This document shows, piece after piece, positions 44,872 through 56,287 of a stretch of DNA of 64,000 bases. Within the stretch, counting starts at the first letter, position 1. Each line of letters opens with the position of its first letter. Below the pieces are notes generated by a model. That model searched no databases. It saw only the letters and a program-made list of their open reading frames with translations, and was not told the origin of the DNA. The DNA is from Letharia columbiana (lineage: Eukaryota; Ascomycota; Lecanoromycetes; Lecanorales; Parmeliaceae), in the NCBI RefSeq assembly GCF_014066305.1, contig NW_023501036.1, positions 124,001 through 188,000 on the forward strand, in the 5' to 3' direction. A program made the translations under genes and the position numbers.

Positions 44872-47800
44872 CCATCCGCCTCAGGGTAGTGGTTGGAATG
44901 AAAGCAGTAAAGGAAACGATGCAGTCATGACCAGTTGCTCCACTGCTATGTGCAATTGATAGATTCTGGCCTAACGAGACAAAATCGATGGCCAGGCAAA
45001 GGAAGCTCGGGAGGACGAGGCCAATAAGGACCAAACGAATGATGGTGTAGTCGTCTCTAGCAATGGCATGCGATTAGCCATGACTGTTGCCATTATGTTC
45101 CCAGCAAGAAGATCTCAGGGACGTACGTCAGAACCCGCTCAAGTATCTACCCTCGGATCAACACATATGTCAACATTGCGACAGCGGGTGTGCTTGATCA
45201 AAGCTGGATCGATTGGTTGTCCAACAAAAGGGGTGTCTTTGTGTAGTTTGGCGGGTAAATATAGATGCCTGCCTGGATGCCGTTCCAGACCTCAGGCCAT
45301 GACAAGGAATGTTGGACGCATATACCTGATTAAAGGTGCCAAAGAAGTTGGGATTCAATGGCTTAGACTGAAAATATTTCGGAAACTCATCAAACGTCTT
45401 GTACCTCAAACTCTCTGCCCAGTGTCGAAAATCGAGAGATCCGGCGAGGAGACTTCGAGTGACTTGCAGTCCTAGCACAGAGTATCACCGCATTGCTCTC
45501 CACTTTTCCACTCGTAGAAAGCATGTGAGCATTCAGCTCATGTTTTCTTGCTCGCTCGTTGGAAGCAGGAGTCACAGGCGTAGTGACACTGGGAGACAAT
45601 ATGTGGTATCGCCGGGTCCAAGCCAGAATCCAAAGCCCGCACGCATCTGAATTGAGTCAGGGGTGCTAGAGTATGCCTCATTGACCTGCGAACTCACTGT
45701 AATGGTCAGTATCTCGGGTACTTGCCGCGGATAAGGATAGGTGTGCCAGTAGAGGTCATAGAGCGAGATCAAGCCTTCCGGTCAGAGATCCGTCTATCCT
45801 TCTTCTCCAATGGATCATCAGGTAGAGTACGTACGTCACGAGTCAGCGATGCGCTGTAACAAAGCTGCGTATCCTATGACCTCGCGAGGTCTTCGTTTCA
45901 GGGGTAATTCTGATCCTTTGAAGTATCCTCAGAGGAGATCGCCCCCACTCAGCATTGAATGAAGTCACAATGAATCTTTTGGTGTCGTAGTTGTTGTTTA
46001 GCATGCGATCTTAAACATTGTCAGCAAAGGTTTATTCTACGAATACTGTTACGCGAAAGATATTAGTTCATTCAAATTGAGTTGGAAGGCTATAGTGTGT
46101 TGAGTGCTTATTGAGGCACTGCCAATCATGGACTGCTTCTCAAGACTAGTGGCAATAGTACGGGGTGGGGAGTTTAGCGGGACGCTGATTAATGCAACGG
46201 AACGATTGGGGCTCTAGAGCTCCGTCGCAAGAGAGCTTTGGGATCAGAGGTACACCTGGAGGAATTTGATGGTCTGGGAAGTTACGTCTTTGCGAAGGCA
46301 AATCACGTACTCATATCCCTCAGTTCTGCGATATCAGGTATCAACGAGATAGTAGAGCCCAAGATGTGGCTCTCTAGTCTTACCAACTGCCACTCACTCT
46401 CAAGACCAGAAAAACTAAATCATGAAGTCATGTTATGCCGACATGACTAGAGCCGGCTGGCGGAGCAAAGCTTCGCATGTGTCATTGTGAATCACGCATC
46501 CCAGCCAGCCAATCACGAGCCCAATGCTGCAACTCCGCGGGCACTACCCTGAGTGGCGCAATTTTTGGTGCCGCTGGCTGTGTCTGGCTATCTCCGTTGG
46601 GTTCAAAGAACCCTCACGTCGATTACTAATGCCACTGGTGCACAGCTTCGCAGCCCTTTTCCTTCCATTCAGGTGAGAATCTGCCCGAAAACGGTAGAAT
46701 AGCTCATTCGAGCGGCGCATGGGTGCTCGCTCAGGGCACCTGACGAGCAAGAAGTTTTTTCGAGGCACCCTTCCGTGTGGATCAAAGGCGTGGGCTTGTT
46801 GGCTTTGCATTTAGAGTCTTGACTTGATTCTGGACCCTGCTGGTTGCGTACTTGCCATGCTGCAGGCCGGAAATGCTGCAGACGGGAACTGCTCCGGGTA
46901 GGTCGTGCTGCAAACATGCATTTGACGTACTGCACAGCGCACAATGGTCTCTTATGGAACCATGCGTATGAATCCCACAAATTGGGTCTGTCACTGAGTC
47001 CAACCAGAAAAGGGGAGCCTTGTCCAATAGTATAACAGTCACATCGCAAAGAACAACAAAATGTCAAGACAAGCACTTAGGATTGATCTTTGGCCTGCTC
47101 GGTACGGGATCCTGGTAATCCTTAGCATTGAGCTAGCTGATGGTCTAGACAAAGCAGAAACAGCCACACGAGGCCCCCATCTAGTCGGTGCGCACATGCA
47201 GAAGAGTAACGATGATGTCGTAAAGCCTTGGGCCGTCGGATGCTATGAGAGATAACAGGTACTTGGGTTGGCCCACTAAGTCTCGTGAATGGCATCAACT
47301 CATTTGGGACAACAATATGGAATCACCATCGAGCGCTGCATCTGGAGTGCCGCGTCTCGCTCTTTATGTTGTAACCAGCTGATTGAGACCGTGCGTTCTA
47401 TGCAGATCTATTATGCAGCTGGCCCAGACCGGACACTCCCTTCACCTGCAAAAACTCCCACGGGCTGGACGGCTATGCGACCGCCGTATGTATGGGAATA
47501 AATTAGGCTCGGGACCTCTTCTCCTGCTCTTCGGCTGACAATAGGCTAGGCTCTGTGAAGCCCGATCGAGCAGCTGTATAGCTGCACTTCAGCCGGACAA
47601 ACGCGTCGGAGACTCTTCTTTCTTTTTTATCACTCCTTTCTTTTGTGGTGGGGATTAAGATGGTACGTGAAGAGGCGATGTTCTCCATTGGCTTGACTAA
47701 TTGGGTTATGTGCGTTGGCGCGAAATGGACCACTGCGAGTGGCCTGCCCACTTTCCTGCAAAGAGCCTAAATGAGTCGGTCCTGAACTCCTTCGGGTTCA

Positions 47801-49379
47801 TTAAGCCGCTTTTGTCATGTTTGCTTCATGACACGTGTATTGTTCCCGCAAACGCAACAGTATGCGTCAAGTATGCTTTCATCGGACGCTCCACGAGTCT
47901 AGTATACGTACATGCAATCCTGTCGTCCAGGATAGACCACATTGCCGAGCTGCGCTCAATGGACATGTCAAGATAGGACTCCGTACGGGGTACAGAGGCC
48001 CCTCATGCTCTTGGAACCGCTTCGCGCTTATATGCTCGGAACACTTGATCGGGGGACTCTTCAGATGATGCGTCTTCCTATTATCCACGGTAGCAAATGG
48101 TTCCACGACTTGTCACATTTTTACTTTCGGAGAACGATGAACCCAACACATTCAAGCTGCTTGCTTTTCTGGACTACAACAGGTGTCTTAGAAAGCCGAA
48201 GGCCCCCTACGAACTCTTGCCGGACCCTGACAGCCCTACGGCTGCCAACCCTAGGTACTCTATACTCCAATGATAACCTCCAACACAAGCCAGCTCTAAG
48301 TGCGATATCCGAACGGTTAGAATTTTTGCATTAGGGGCACATGAGAGCTTGATCGACAAAATTGGAGTGGTCATTCAAAACGCGTCAACAGACGATAAGA
48401 TCTGAACACTCGAAGAGTTAGTAAAGATCAGGGTCCAATGACATAAAAAGACTTGGTGATTCTGACGAATCATCTACCTGTAAGAGGCAATTTGCTGGCC
48501 CTGGCAGTAGGGCTGAATATCGATTTGAGTCTACATTTGCAGCAATCCTCAATCCACCACAAATAGTCCAAATGGGATCCAACTCGAGAAATAGGCCATT
48601 GAGATGCCAAAGCTTGATTTTGTGAAGTTTTCGTATCTCGAGAGGTTGTGTTGTGGTGGTATGGTTGTTTGCAGTGCGCCAAGACCGGCAAATGGTTCAG
48701 TTCGGGGCCAGCCCAACGTCCCTATCAGGCCCTGAGGTACCTCATAGAAGTCCTTGAATCTCAATCTATGCGCTCCCAGAAGAGAGAAAGTAAAGGCTAA
48801 GGCTGCTACTACACCTCAATAGGGTGCGAACCCCCAATATCGGCCACAGGCCCGAAGCAGATCTAAGCGCATTATTCACTTCAGGCATCCTTTCAGATGA
48901 AGTTGTTGGTGGTGTAGGAGACTTGGCGCCTAGAACTTCGCGTGCTGACCTCCGTATTCAAATGAATTAGCCCAACCGAGATGCCCACCGGGGTCCAAAG
49001 TGAGCGTACATGTAACGTGATCCACGAATTGCTCTGATCGTGCGTTCGTGAGATGCAAATTGGAATTATCAACTATAATATTAGGCGTTTGCGGGATGCA
49101 AATTCGAGTACTCGATGTGACTTTGCATGCTTGAACACCGTCAACGACATCTTCCAAGTGAAGACCCCGAGGCATGAAGGAGGACCAGAGTATCGAGACC
49201 TTAGAGACAAGCAGCTTCCCTTGGAACACATAAACGGGAAATAATACTGCCTTCGGCCGGTACGACGAAGAGCGAGAAGAGAGTGGTGCTTGTTCAGGTG
49301 AACGTCACAAAGGGGCATTATCATGGCGCTGTGCCTGCATCACAGCTTCGGATGACAGAACGCAAGACCCACTTAGACA
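44872..49379. other. 4.5-kb gene-poor decay zone
   Basis: No intact gene is supported. Coding-looking remnants without an identifiable family occur on the minus strand at 45170-45600 (LDFRHWAESLRYKTFDEFPK; YACDSCFQRA). On the plus strand at 48110-48270 one reads LLAFLDYNRCLRKPKAPYEL, ending in a stop after NPRYSILQ. Frequent in-frame stops suggest old, broken genes. Confidence 0.45.
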
Positions 49380-50114
49380 TCACTCCTTGTTCAAAACTTC
49401 CACCATCTTTTGCGCTATCTGTGCCCACATGCCTCGCTCGCTAGAATTGGGCACTTCATGCCCGCCTTTCCATGAGTATACTGTCAAGTTTCTTTCGTCC
49501 ACAAGCCCCTCGGTCAAGGCAACGAAGTGTGCCCACGGATCGCTCTCTCCACGTACGAAAAGTGTGGGGATCCGAACCAATGGTATTCCAGAAAGCGAGA
49601 CATCTAGCCTCCTGCGCCCGCTCGCGTCGAATGGTGGAAATGGAGAAAGAAGCACGAGGCACTGGACACTAAGTGGGCGGTGGAGGAGGGTGGAGAGAGC
49701 TGCGGCCCCGCCTTCAGAATGCGCGAATATGACGTCCGGTTTGTTGGTGCTGACCGAAGAGGCTATAAGCTCTGCTGCGGCAAGGACAGAAGATGGGGAG
49801 TCGCCATCCCAGTGTCTATAGAATGGAGGTGAGAAGAACTCGGCGACTCCTATTGCATGGCATTAACAGAAGTACTACGAAAAGCAGTCATAAGTGTGAG
49901 GGATGGAGAGCGATCGTGGGCCTTTACCTGGATATGGTGTTGACTCTACATGGCCCTGTAGGTAGGTAAAGTCGAGTCTAGCATCATCACCCATAACCCG
50001 GCGCAGCTCTTGCTTTAGCGGAGCTATTGGAGAAGGACTTTGGTCAGCAACCATGCTTTGGTCAACATTCCCTCAGCGGCATAGGACCTCCGACTGCTCG
50101 AGTGTTGCGCGCAT
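49380..50114 (-). pseudogene. FSH1-family serine hydrolase (LovG-like fold) with an in-frame stop
   Basis: Proposed exons 49928-50114 and 49380-49849 with a 78-nt GT-AG intron encode most of an alpha/beta hydrolase. The N-terminus reads MRATLEQSEVLCR, then TGA at 50073-50075, then GNVDQSMVADQSPSPIAPLK in the same frame. VIFAHSEGGAAALST carries the nucleophile Ser (usual family form G-x-S-x-G-G/A). TLFVRGESDPW supplies the Asp, and WKGGHEVPNSSE the catalytic His, so the triad is intact after the stop. The usual N-terminal 'L-C-L-x-G' strand appears as VLCR. FSH1-type hydrolases include thioesterases that release polyketides in fungal clusters; this lies 6 kb from the PKS. If the stop is real the gene is dead or starts downstream. 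Confidence 0.72.
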
Positions 50115-51714
50115 ACCAGCTTGTGACTTTGTTACCTAGACAGGATTACGTACGATAATCAATCAACGGGTTCTTGCCGCAGATAAACAAGGTATGCTTA
50201 CATTGGAATTGGACCCATAGCCGTGCAGACAAAGTACTCGCATATTTCGATCTTTCTATTAAGTCTCACGAGACTCGCAGCAAGGTCTATTCTTCCAGTG
50301 GTTTTAGCATTGGTAGCAGGATTTTTTTTCTTTTTTTTTCTTCTTTTTTTGGGAGCTCAGTGGAATCTTGGGGAACGAAACAGAGAGCCAAAAAAGCGCC
50401 CGAGGATTCTCAATGTAATCGTGCCACGCTCTTAGCTCGTTCGTCGCTAGTGACCGAGCTATGTTTGGGTGGATGGCATGTTGCCAACGAGCTTCGGAGT
50501 AATCCAAACGCGGCGCGAGTCCCGCAGGCCCCCTGCATTGGAGCCGGCTGGCCAGATGACCTCAACGCTTTCCGGAGATTCGAAGGTACAAGAAGAGTTT
50601 TAGCAACGATGTTAAAGAAGAAACAAAATTGCAAAGGGTATTACGCATTGAGTACGACAGCTAAAGTTCTCACTGCCAGGCTTGGCGTTCATCCTGGTCA
50701 GTATTCGAATCAAAGACAAGTAAGCACAAGCTACTATTTCCCGCATGTCTTCAGAGCTTACGGCCGTTTATTCGCATCAGATCATTCAAGAAAAATAGAA
50801 TCCGACAATGCGGACGCTTTAAGCCTTTGATTGCTCGCAGAACCCTATGTGCCGCATCGCGAAGTTCTCTGACTATTCTATCTCCTTAGTGATTTCGCAG
50901 AGTTGCATGAGGAATACCAAAACGGAAAAAGGATTGGAAATCACCACAAGGCTACGCATACCCATCCCCAATCAAAGGGCTGCCTTACGGCCAAGCAATG
51001 AGCGTTACAAGCTGTCCGATGAATGCCTCAAGGCGACACGAATGAGGTTTGCATGGCCTCACCATCATGCTTGATGCCCGAGCGTTAAGTGCTTCCATCT
51101 CGCACGCAGCAGTCGCTAACTCCAATATGCATTGTAAGAAAGTGTGAATGTCAAGATTCGATACAACTTGGAGCGTATCTGCCAAACCTGGTAGCATGGA
51201 ATCATCGTGGTATTCAGCGCGCAATGCGCCAAAATCACATGTGCTCAACGTCCCTGTGGGTCACATGGGCGTGTGGCACCGGTCATGTGATGATAAGCTG
51301 GCCTGAAAACGAAAGGTGTACAGCGCATGCGATAGGTTTACTCACGCTCTTGGGCTCCTGGAAAGCAGAATTGCTGGCATAACATGCACTGATCTGCACC
51401 AAAATGCTCCGAGCCGTCCACTTGCGCCTCGATTCCATTAGCTGCCTTATCTCACGTCGTCAAGGTTGAGAGGGTACATGTTCATGCCTAGGTTTTGATT
51501 GATTGATTACATCATACTACCCTGAAGTCTTACCTAGTGGCCGACTATGCGAGTTACGTAATCTATCTGATCCTTTCGGCCAATTATATAGTCTTAAATA
51601 AATAAGACTATATAAGTCATCGTCATAGTTCTACGTCTTAGATACTTGATCCTTAAGAAGAGGTATATTCTATATCGTCGAGACCCTCCCGTCTTAATTA
51701 TATCCTTCTTTTTA
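50115..51714. other. intergenic region, nothing recognised
   Basis: Contains a T-rich tract (about 50322-50350) and short frames without motif. Composition drifts to AT-rich after about 51580. Confidence 0.45.
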
Positions 51715-52290
51715 ATCTGCAAATCTGAAAAGTTCCTTTCCGCACGATTTCCGCCGGGTCCGCACCATAAGCACGATTTAGCACGATTTAGCCTATTAAG
51801 CAGACTTTGCCTATGTCCAACCCTTTCCGCCAGTTCTGCCAGTTTAGCAACTTCAAAAATTTTCAGCAACTTCAAAAATTTTGCGTAATACACTCTAATA
51901 CACTCTAAGTAAGTATTAGTACTATTCTATATACATATAGTATCAATATATATTATCATCAACATGCGCATCATTGTGCGCTATACCAGAGCATCACCCA
52001 CGCGACTAATTTCATTGAATCGTCCAATTCCGTAGCCAAATTTGAATTGGCGTTGATACTCGTCGCCGTAGAACCTTGCCGTCGCAACGTCGATCATTAG
52101 AACTTTTCTTTTTTCGTGCGTATTGCTGCTAAACTGGCAGAACTGGCGGAAAAGGTTGGGACAGTTGCTGAACCGGCGGAATTTGGGCGGATTCTAATCA
52201 GATTTGCTGATCCGGCGGATTTTGTGATTTCCGCGACAAACGCGCGATCAGCAATTTCAAATTTTGCAGGAACTTTTCAGATTTGCAGAT
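51715..52290. mobile_element. fold-back / MITE-like element with terminal inverted repeats
   Basis: The first 22 bp (51715-51736, beginning ATCTGCAAATCTGAAA) and the last 22 bp (52269-52290) are perfect reverse complements. A second, internal inverted pair of about 30 bp, with one mismatch or indel, is at about 51819-51849 and 52130-52160 (GCTAAACTGGCAGAACTGGC on the plus strand of the right arm). The element is about 576 bp with no transposase frame, so it would be non-autonomous. GGCGGA/TTCCGCC and GCACGATTTA motifs recur inside. I could not settle a target-site duplication. Confidence 0.75.
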
Positions 52291-52299
52291 GTTTAACCG

Positions 52300-55080
52300 C
52301 CTACTCTAGTAAATTCTTATTATTAATCTTTATTAAAGGCTTAATATTACTTAATAAATTTAGTATTTCTTATAAAGTCCGTTACTATAGAGGCGTAGCG
52401 TAGCTTTATTAGCATATTTTTATAAGTAATAACTCTCTCTTTCCCTTCTTCTTTCTTCGACTTATTATATTCCTCGCTTTTTACTAAATAGCCTATATTT
52501 ATAAAGAATATATCGAGTCGTCTACTTCGCTCCACACTCGTATTCTTTATTCTTTATATTTAATATTCATCGATTATAAAGAAAGGCCTTAAGATTTATT
52601 TTCTCGATTTTTATTTATATTATTAGCAACGTCTTAGCGCGCTTAACTCTCGAATATAAAAGTTATATTTATTTTAACGATATTAATTAAATTCTTTTAA
52701 GAATACTATCTCGCTTCTTATTAGTTTATTTAATAATCTATTATTCTATCGCGTAATCTCTAATAGCTATCTTAATTATCGATATTATTCTTATTTATAT
52801 AATTAATAATTAAACTATTTCATTAGTATTTACCTTTACTCTTTTATTATAAATAACTCACTCTCGCTAGTTAATAGCCTTCTTCGCCTTTCTATCTATC
52901 TATTTATTATCGTTAATATTAATATATATCGAAATTTAATATAATTCTATTACTATTTTAAGATATCTTAGCGAATTAATAATCTATATAGTCTATATTA
53001 TATAGATCTATCTTAAATACTTATTTAAATCTTCGATAGCTTAAATTAATATTTAATTATTTATATTTACTATAACTCTATTAAATTATAATCTTATTTA
53101 ATATATAATTATTATAGTTAGAGCTTAAAGAATATTATATAACTTTATTAAATATATTATATATTAGTCGCTTAAGTCTAAATAGATATTAAAAGTAGAA
53201 TTAATATCTAATAATATAGCTAAGCTCTTATCTTTTATTAATTTTACTATCGTTTATATATATTATTATATAACTCTTATTAATCGATCTTTTAGCTAGT
53301 TCTTTAACGACTTTTTAATTTTATAAATTATTATTTTAGAAGACTCTTAGTTAAAAGCGACGCTAAAAAGCGTAATTTCTTAATCTTATTAATATCGTTA
53401 TATTTATTTTCGAATCTATTAGTATATCGCTTTAGTAAACTTAGTTTTTATTCTTTTTAGATTTTTTTAGTTTTTATCGCTCGAAATATAGCTTAATAAT
53501 CTCGCTATATATTAAACTAGTGGCGATTTTAAGTGCTTTTAAGATAATCTTATTTAGTATTATTTAACTAGTAGAAATACACTTTTTATTAAGTATTAAA
53601 ATAAATATAATCTTAAATACTTTAATTATCTTTTCTTTTCTAAGATTAAATTCTTTATAATAATAAGAGATAAATTTTATTATAGTTAATAGTTCTTTGC
53701 TAATATTATATTAAGTAGTAATATATTATTTATAAGATAATTACCGCCTAATAGAGCTATCTTATACTCTTTAATTATTATTCTTATTAATCTAATAATT
53801 CTTACTAATATATTAATACTTTTAATAGCTTTAAATCGAATCTTCTTATTATAATAGCTTTATAGAGTTTAAAGTCGATTTCGACTTCTGTAGCGAATAA
53901 AGTTCTCGTCTTAATATTTATTTCTTATTAAATTATAGAGGATAATTTAAACTAAATCTCTATTTTCTACTAAGATATAATAGTTAATATTTACTAGAAT
54001 TAAATTTTAATCTATATTATAATTTTACTTTATATAAACTTCGTCGTAGTTTTCGAGTTTTATGTTTTTTCGATAGAGTCTTCTACTATTAAAAGGCTTA
54101 TATCGTCTATAAAGCCGATAACTATTATTTCTAAATTAGCGCGATTATTATATTTATTAATAAGATTTAAGTTATAGAAGAGATAAAGTATAGGCGATAG
54201 CGATAATTCTTAAGAAATTTCGTTGCTATAAGAGTCTTTAATATAAAATATTCGCTTATTTTTAGTATTATTATTTTATTAAATAAGAATAATTCTATCT
54301 AATTAACTACTCTTATATCGTTTTTCGCTTTCGAAAATTATAAAGTAGTCGAGAATAAGGACTTTATTATATATATCTAAAATATCTAGTAATAATATCG
54401 TAGCTACTTTATTAGAGTTTTAAATTTAATATATTCTTTTTTAAAAGATAGTAAATACCGTATTTATATAATCGTAATCTACGGCTTTTATATATATAGT
54501 TAATAGAGTCTATATATTTTCGTAAGATACGCTATTCTTCTAATAAGAATAAACTTTATTATTTTTTATAATGTTAAGTAAGCTATTAGTCGATATTCTT
54601 TAAGATTAAATAATTTTTACTCGACTTCGAAAGAATAATTATTATTAATATTTTAAAGTACTCTAGACGTAGTGTTTATTATATATATATTAAATATTCT
54701 ATATAGATAAGAGGTAATGGCTTTAGGATCTCCTTGAGAATTAGATTGAGAATCGTATTTTTTCGATACTCTCTTTGACGATATCTACGTTATAATCTTT
54801 CTTATCTTATTTATTATAATCGTGCTTATTAGATAGCTTATAAGTATATTATATCAACGCTAATATTATCTAACTCCGCCTATATCGATAGTAAAAGAAT
54901 ATTCTTATAAGAAGATCTGCCTTTAAGCCTAGTTCGTTATATTTTTTTTATCTTTATTAAATAGTAGAGGGAGATACGCCTATATTATAAGTTGTTTTTA
55001 CTTACTTGTCTTTTTATATTATTTTAGCGACTTATACGCCTTTGCTATAAACTCTCTAAACGTCTTTCTAATAGTTCTCT
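52300..55080. other. second AT-rich, RIP-mutated block
   Basis: About 2.8 kb of AT-rich DNA without open frames, bordered by the fold-back element on the left and returning to normal composition near 55080. A reverse-transcriptase relic can be read on the minus strand (separate entry), so at least part of it is a RIP-mutated non-LTR retrotransposon running right to left. Confidence 0.85.
54066..54222 (-). mobile_element. RIP-mutated LINE reverse-transcriptase fragment
   Basis: On the minus strand the frame reads EIS*ELSLSPILYLFYN, and then GFIDDISLL. This aligns with the LINE RT motif GIPQGSPLSPILYLFYN and the F-x-DD catalytic box. Every difference in the first motif (G to E, P to S, Q to stop, G to E, S to L, P to S) is what a C-to-T or G-to-A transition gives. 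The catalytic Asp pair is still encoded. The fit is to Tad/I-like fungal LINEs; the element is dead. Confidence 0.8.
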
Positions 55081-55295
55081 TATTGTTTTTTTGAGTTCTT
55101 AGCGACTTTATACTGTTCTTGTTCCTTCGCGTTTTTTTGCTTCTTTTGCGATTTGCAACGCCTTTGTGTTTCTTCATTCTGGCGTGAATCCCGGTCTAGA
55201 CCGTGGCGACAACCTGATGACCGGGTGGACTCCTTTGGCCGCTTGGATAGGTCAATAATGGCGCTACTTGTGATCTCGGTTATGCCTTGGTGCAA
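55080..55295 (-). pseudogene. basic, Lys/Gln-rich reading frame, possible 5' part of the LINE
   Basis: A 71-codon minus-strand frame, rich in Lys, Gln and Arg (RCKSQKKQKNAKEQEQ), sits at the right edge of the AT-rich block, upstream of the RT relic in transcription order. It could be a remnant of LINE ORF1 or simply a flanking frame. It has no zinc knuckle. Confidence 0.3.
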
Positions 55296-56287
55296 CGACC
55301 GTTCACAAGGTAAGTAGAATTTTCTAGCCGGAAAAGTTTCCTAGCGCGCGGGACCTTTCCCGCTGCTCGGAGGGTTTTAACTTTCAAGCTACTGCTGGGT
55401 CATACCCTAAAAAGTAGCCTGTACTTTTAACTTGACCACCCTTTGCCCTTAGGAAACAAAACAAAGCAGAACCGAACTCACTGAGACTTGAAGACTCTGA
55501 TATTTCAAGACTTCGTGATTGCAAACTCATTATCTCATTTGCCACACTGCATTTGCTGCAATAATTTTGTTTGGGATCAATGAAACTATACTCAGCACCT
55601 GGACATGTACGAAATCTCCTCTTCAATCCCATCAAATTCCATCCCTCCTTCCATCCCCCCATCCTCATGCTCCAGTCGGGTTTCTTATGCATTCACCTTC
55701 TATCCCTCTCATCGCTTATATCCTCCCACCCTCTATCAAAATCCTATCACGCTATACCCCCCAATCACGTTCCTGCTAGTCCAAGAATCTCGGCCGTTCT
55801 CGTGCATATGCATGGCCACCCATCGCACACCATCTTCCAAACAGGTTTTCTCCAGGAGTGGATCATCAGAGGCGTCATACCAAAACACTTGATTGCAACA
55901 GCGACTCAACATCGTGCTCGCTGGGTCTAAAGTGTCCTGTGCTTGTGGACCTTCCAATTCCAGTCTTCAACTTAGCCAACTAAGAGTTATCTTGCCCCGA
56001 AATAGCGCTCCCCGACCGCATTTGGTCACATTCGGATCAGGAACCCACGCTGGCATGCATCGAGGACAGGATTATAGACGTGGGTCGTCCGCCGACTTCT
56101 CTCATCCACTCATTTGTGTTCAAGTTGAGTCGAGTCGGAGAATTCTCTACGATGGACACTGGACAGGTGCTTCAGAGGACATTCTTGGGCTTTATGATAA
56201 GCCTACTGCTGAGGTTTAATGCTTTACGACACGCTTCCGCTTCAACACTAGCAGACAAGACAGCCGTCAGAAATTTCCTTCGCTCCA
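55296..56287 (+). promoter_or_regulatory. PKS upstream region
   Basis: About 1 kb of normal-composition DNA between the RIP block and the PKS start. The ORFs here overlap one another in several frames and lack motifs. It should contain the PKS promoter; I cannot name binding sites. Confidence 0.4.

Noticed and set aside
50174..50830. 218-codon plus-strand ORF
   Set aside because: Includes a poly-Phe run from a T tract and no recognisable domain; coding evidence is too weak.
51594..52403. Two ORFs with similar LAELAE peptides on opposite strands
   Set aside because: Explained by the internal inverted repeat of the fold-back element rather than by two genes.
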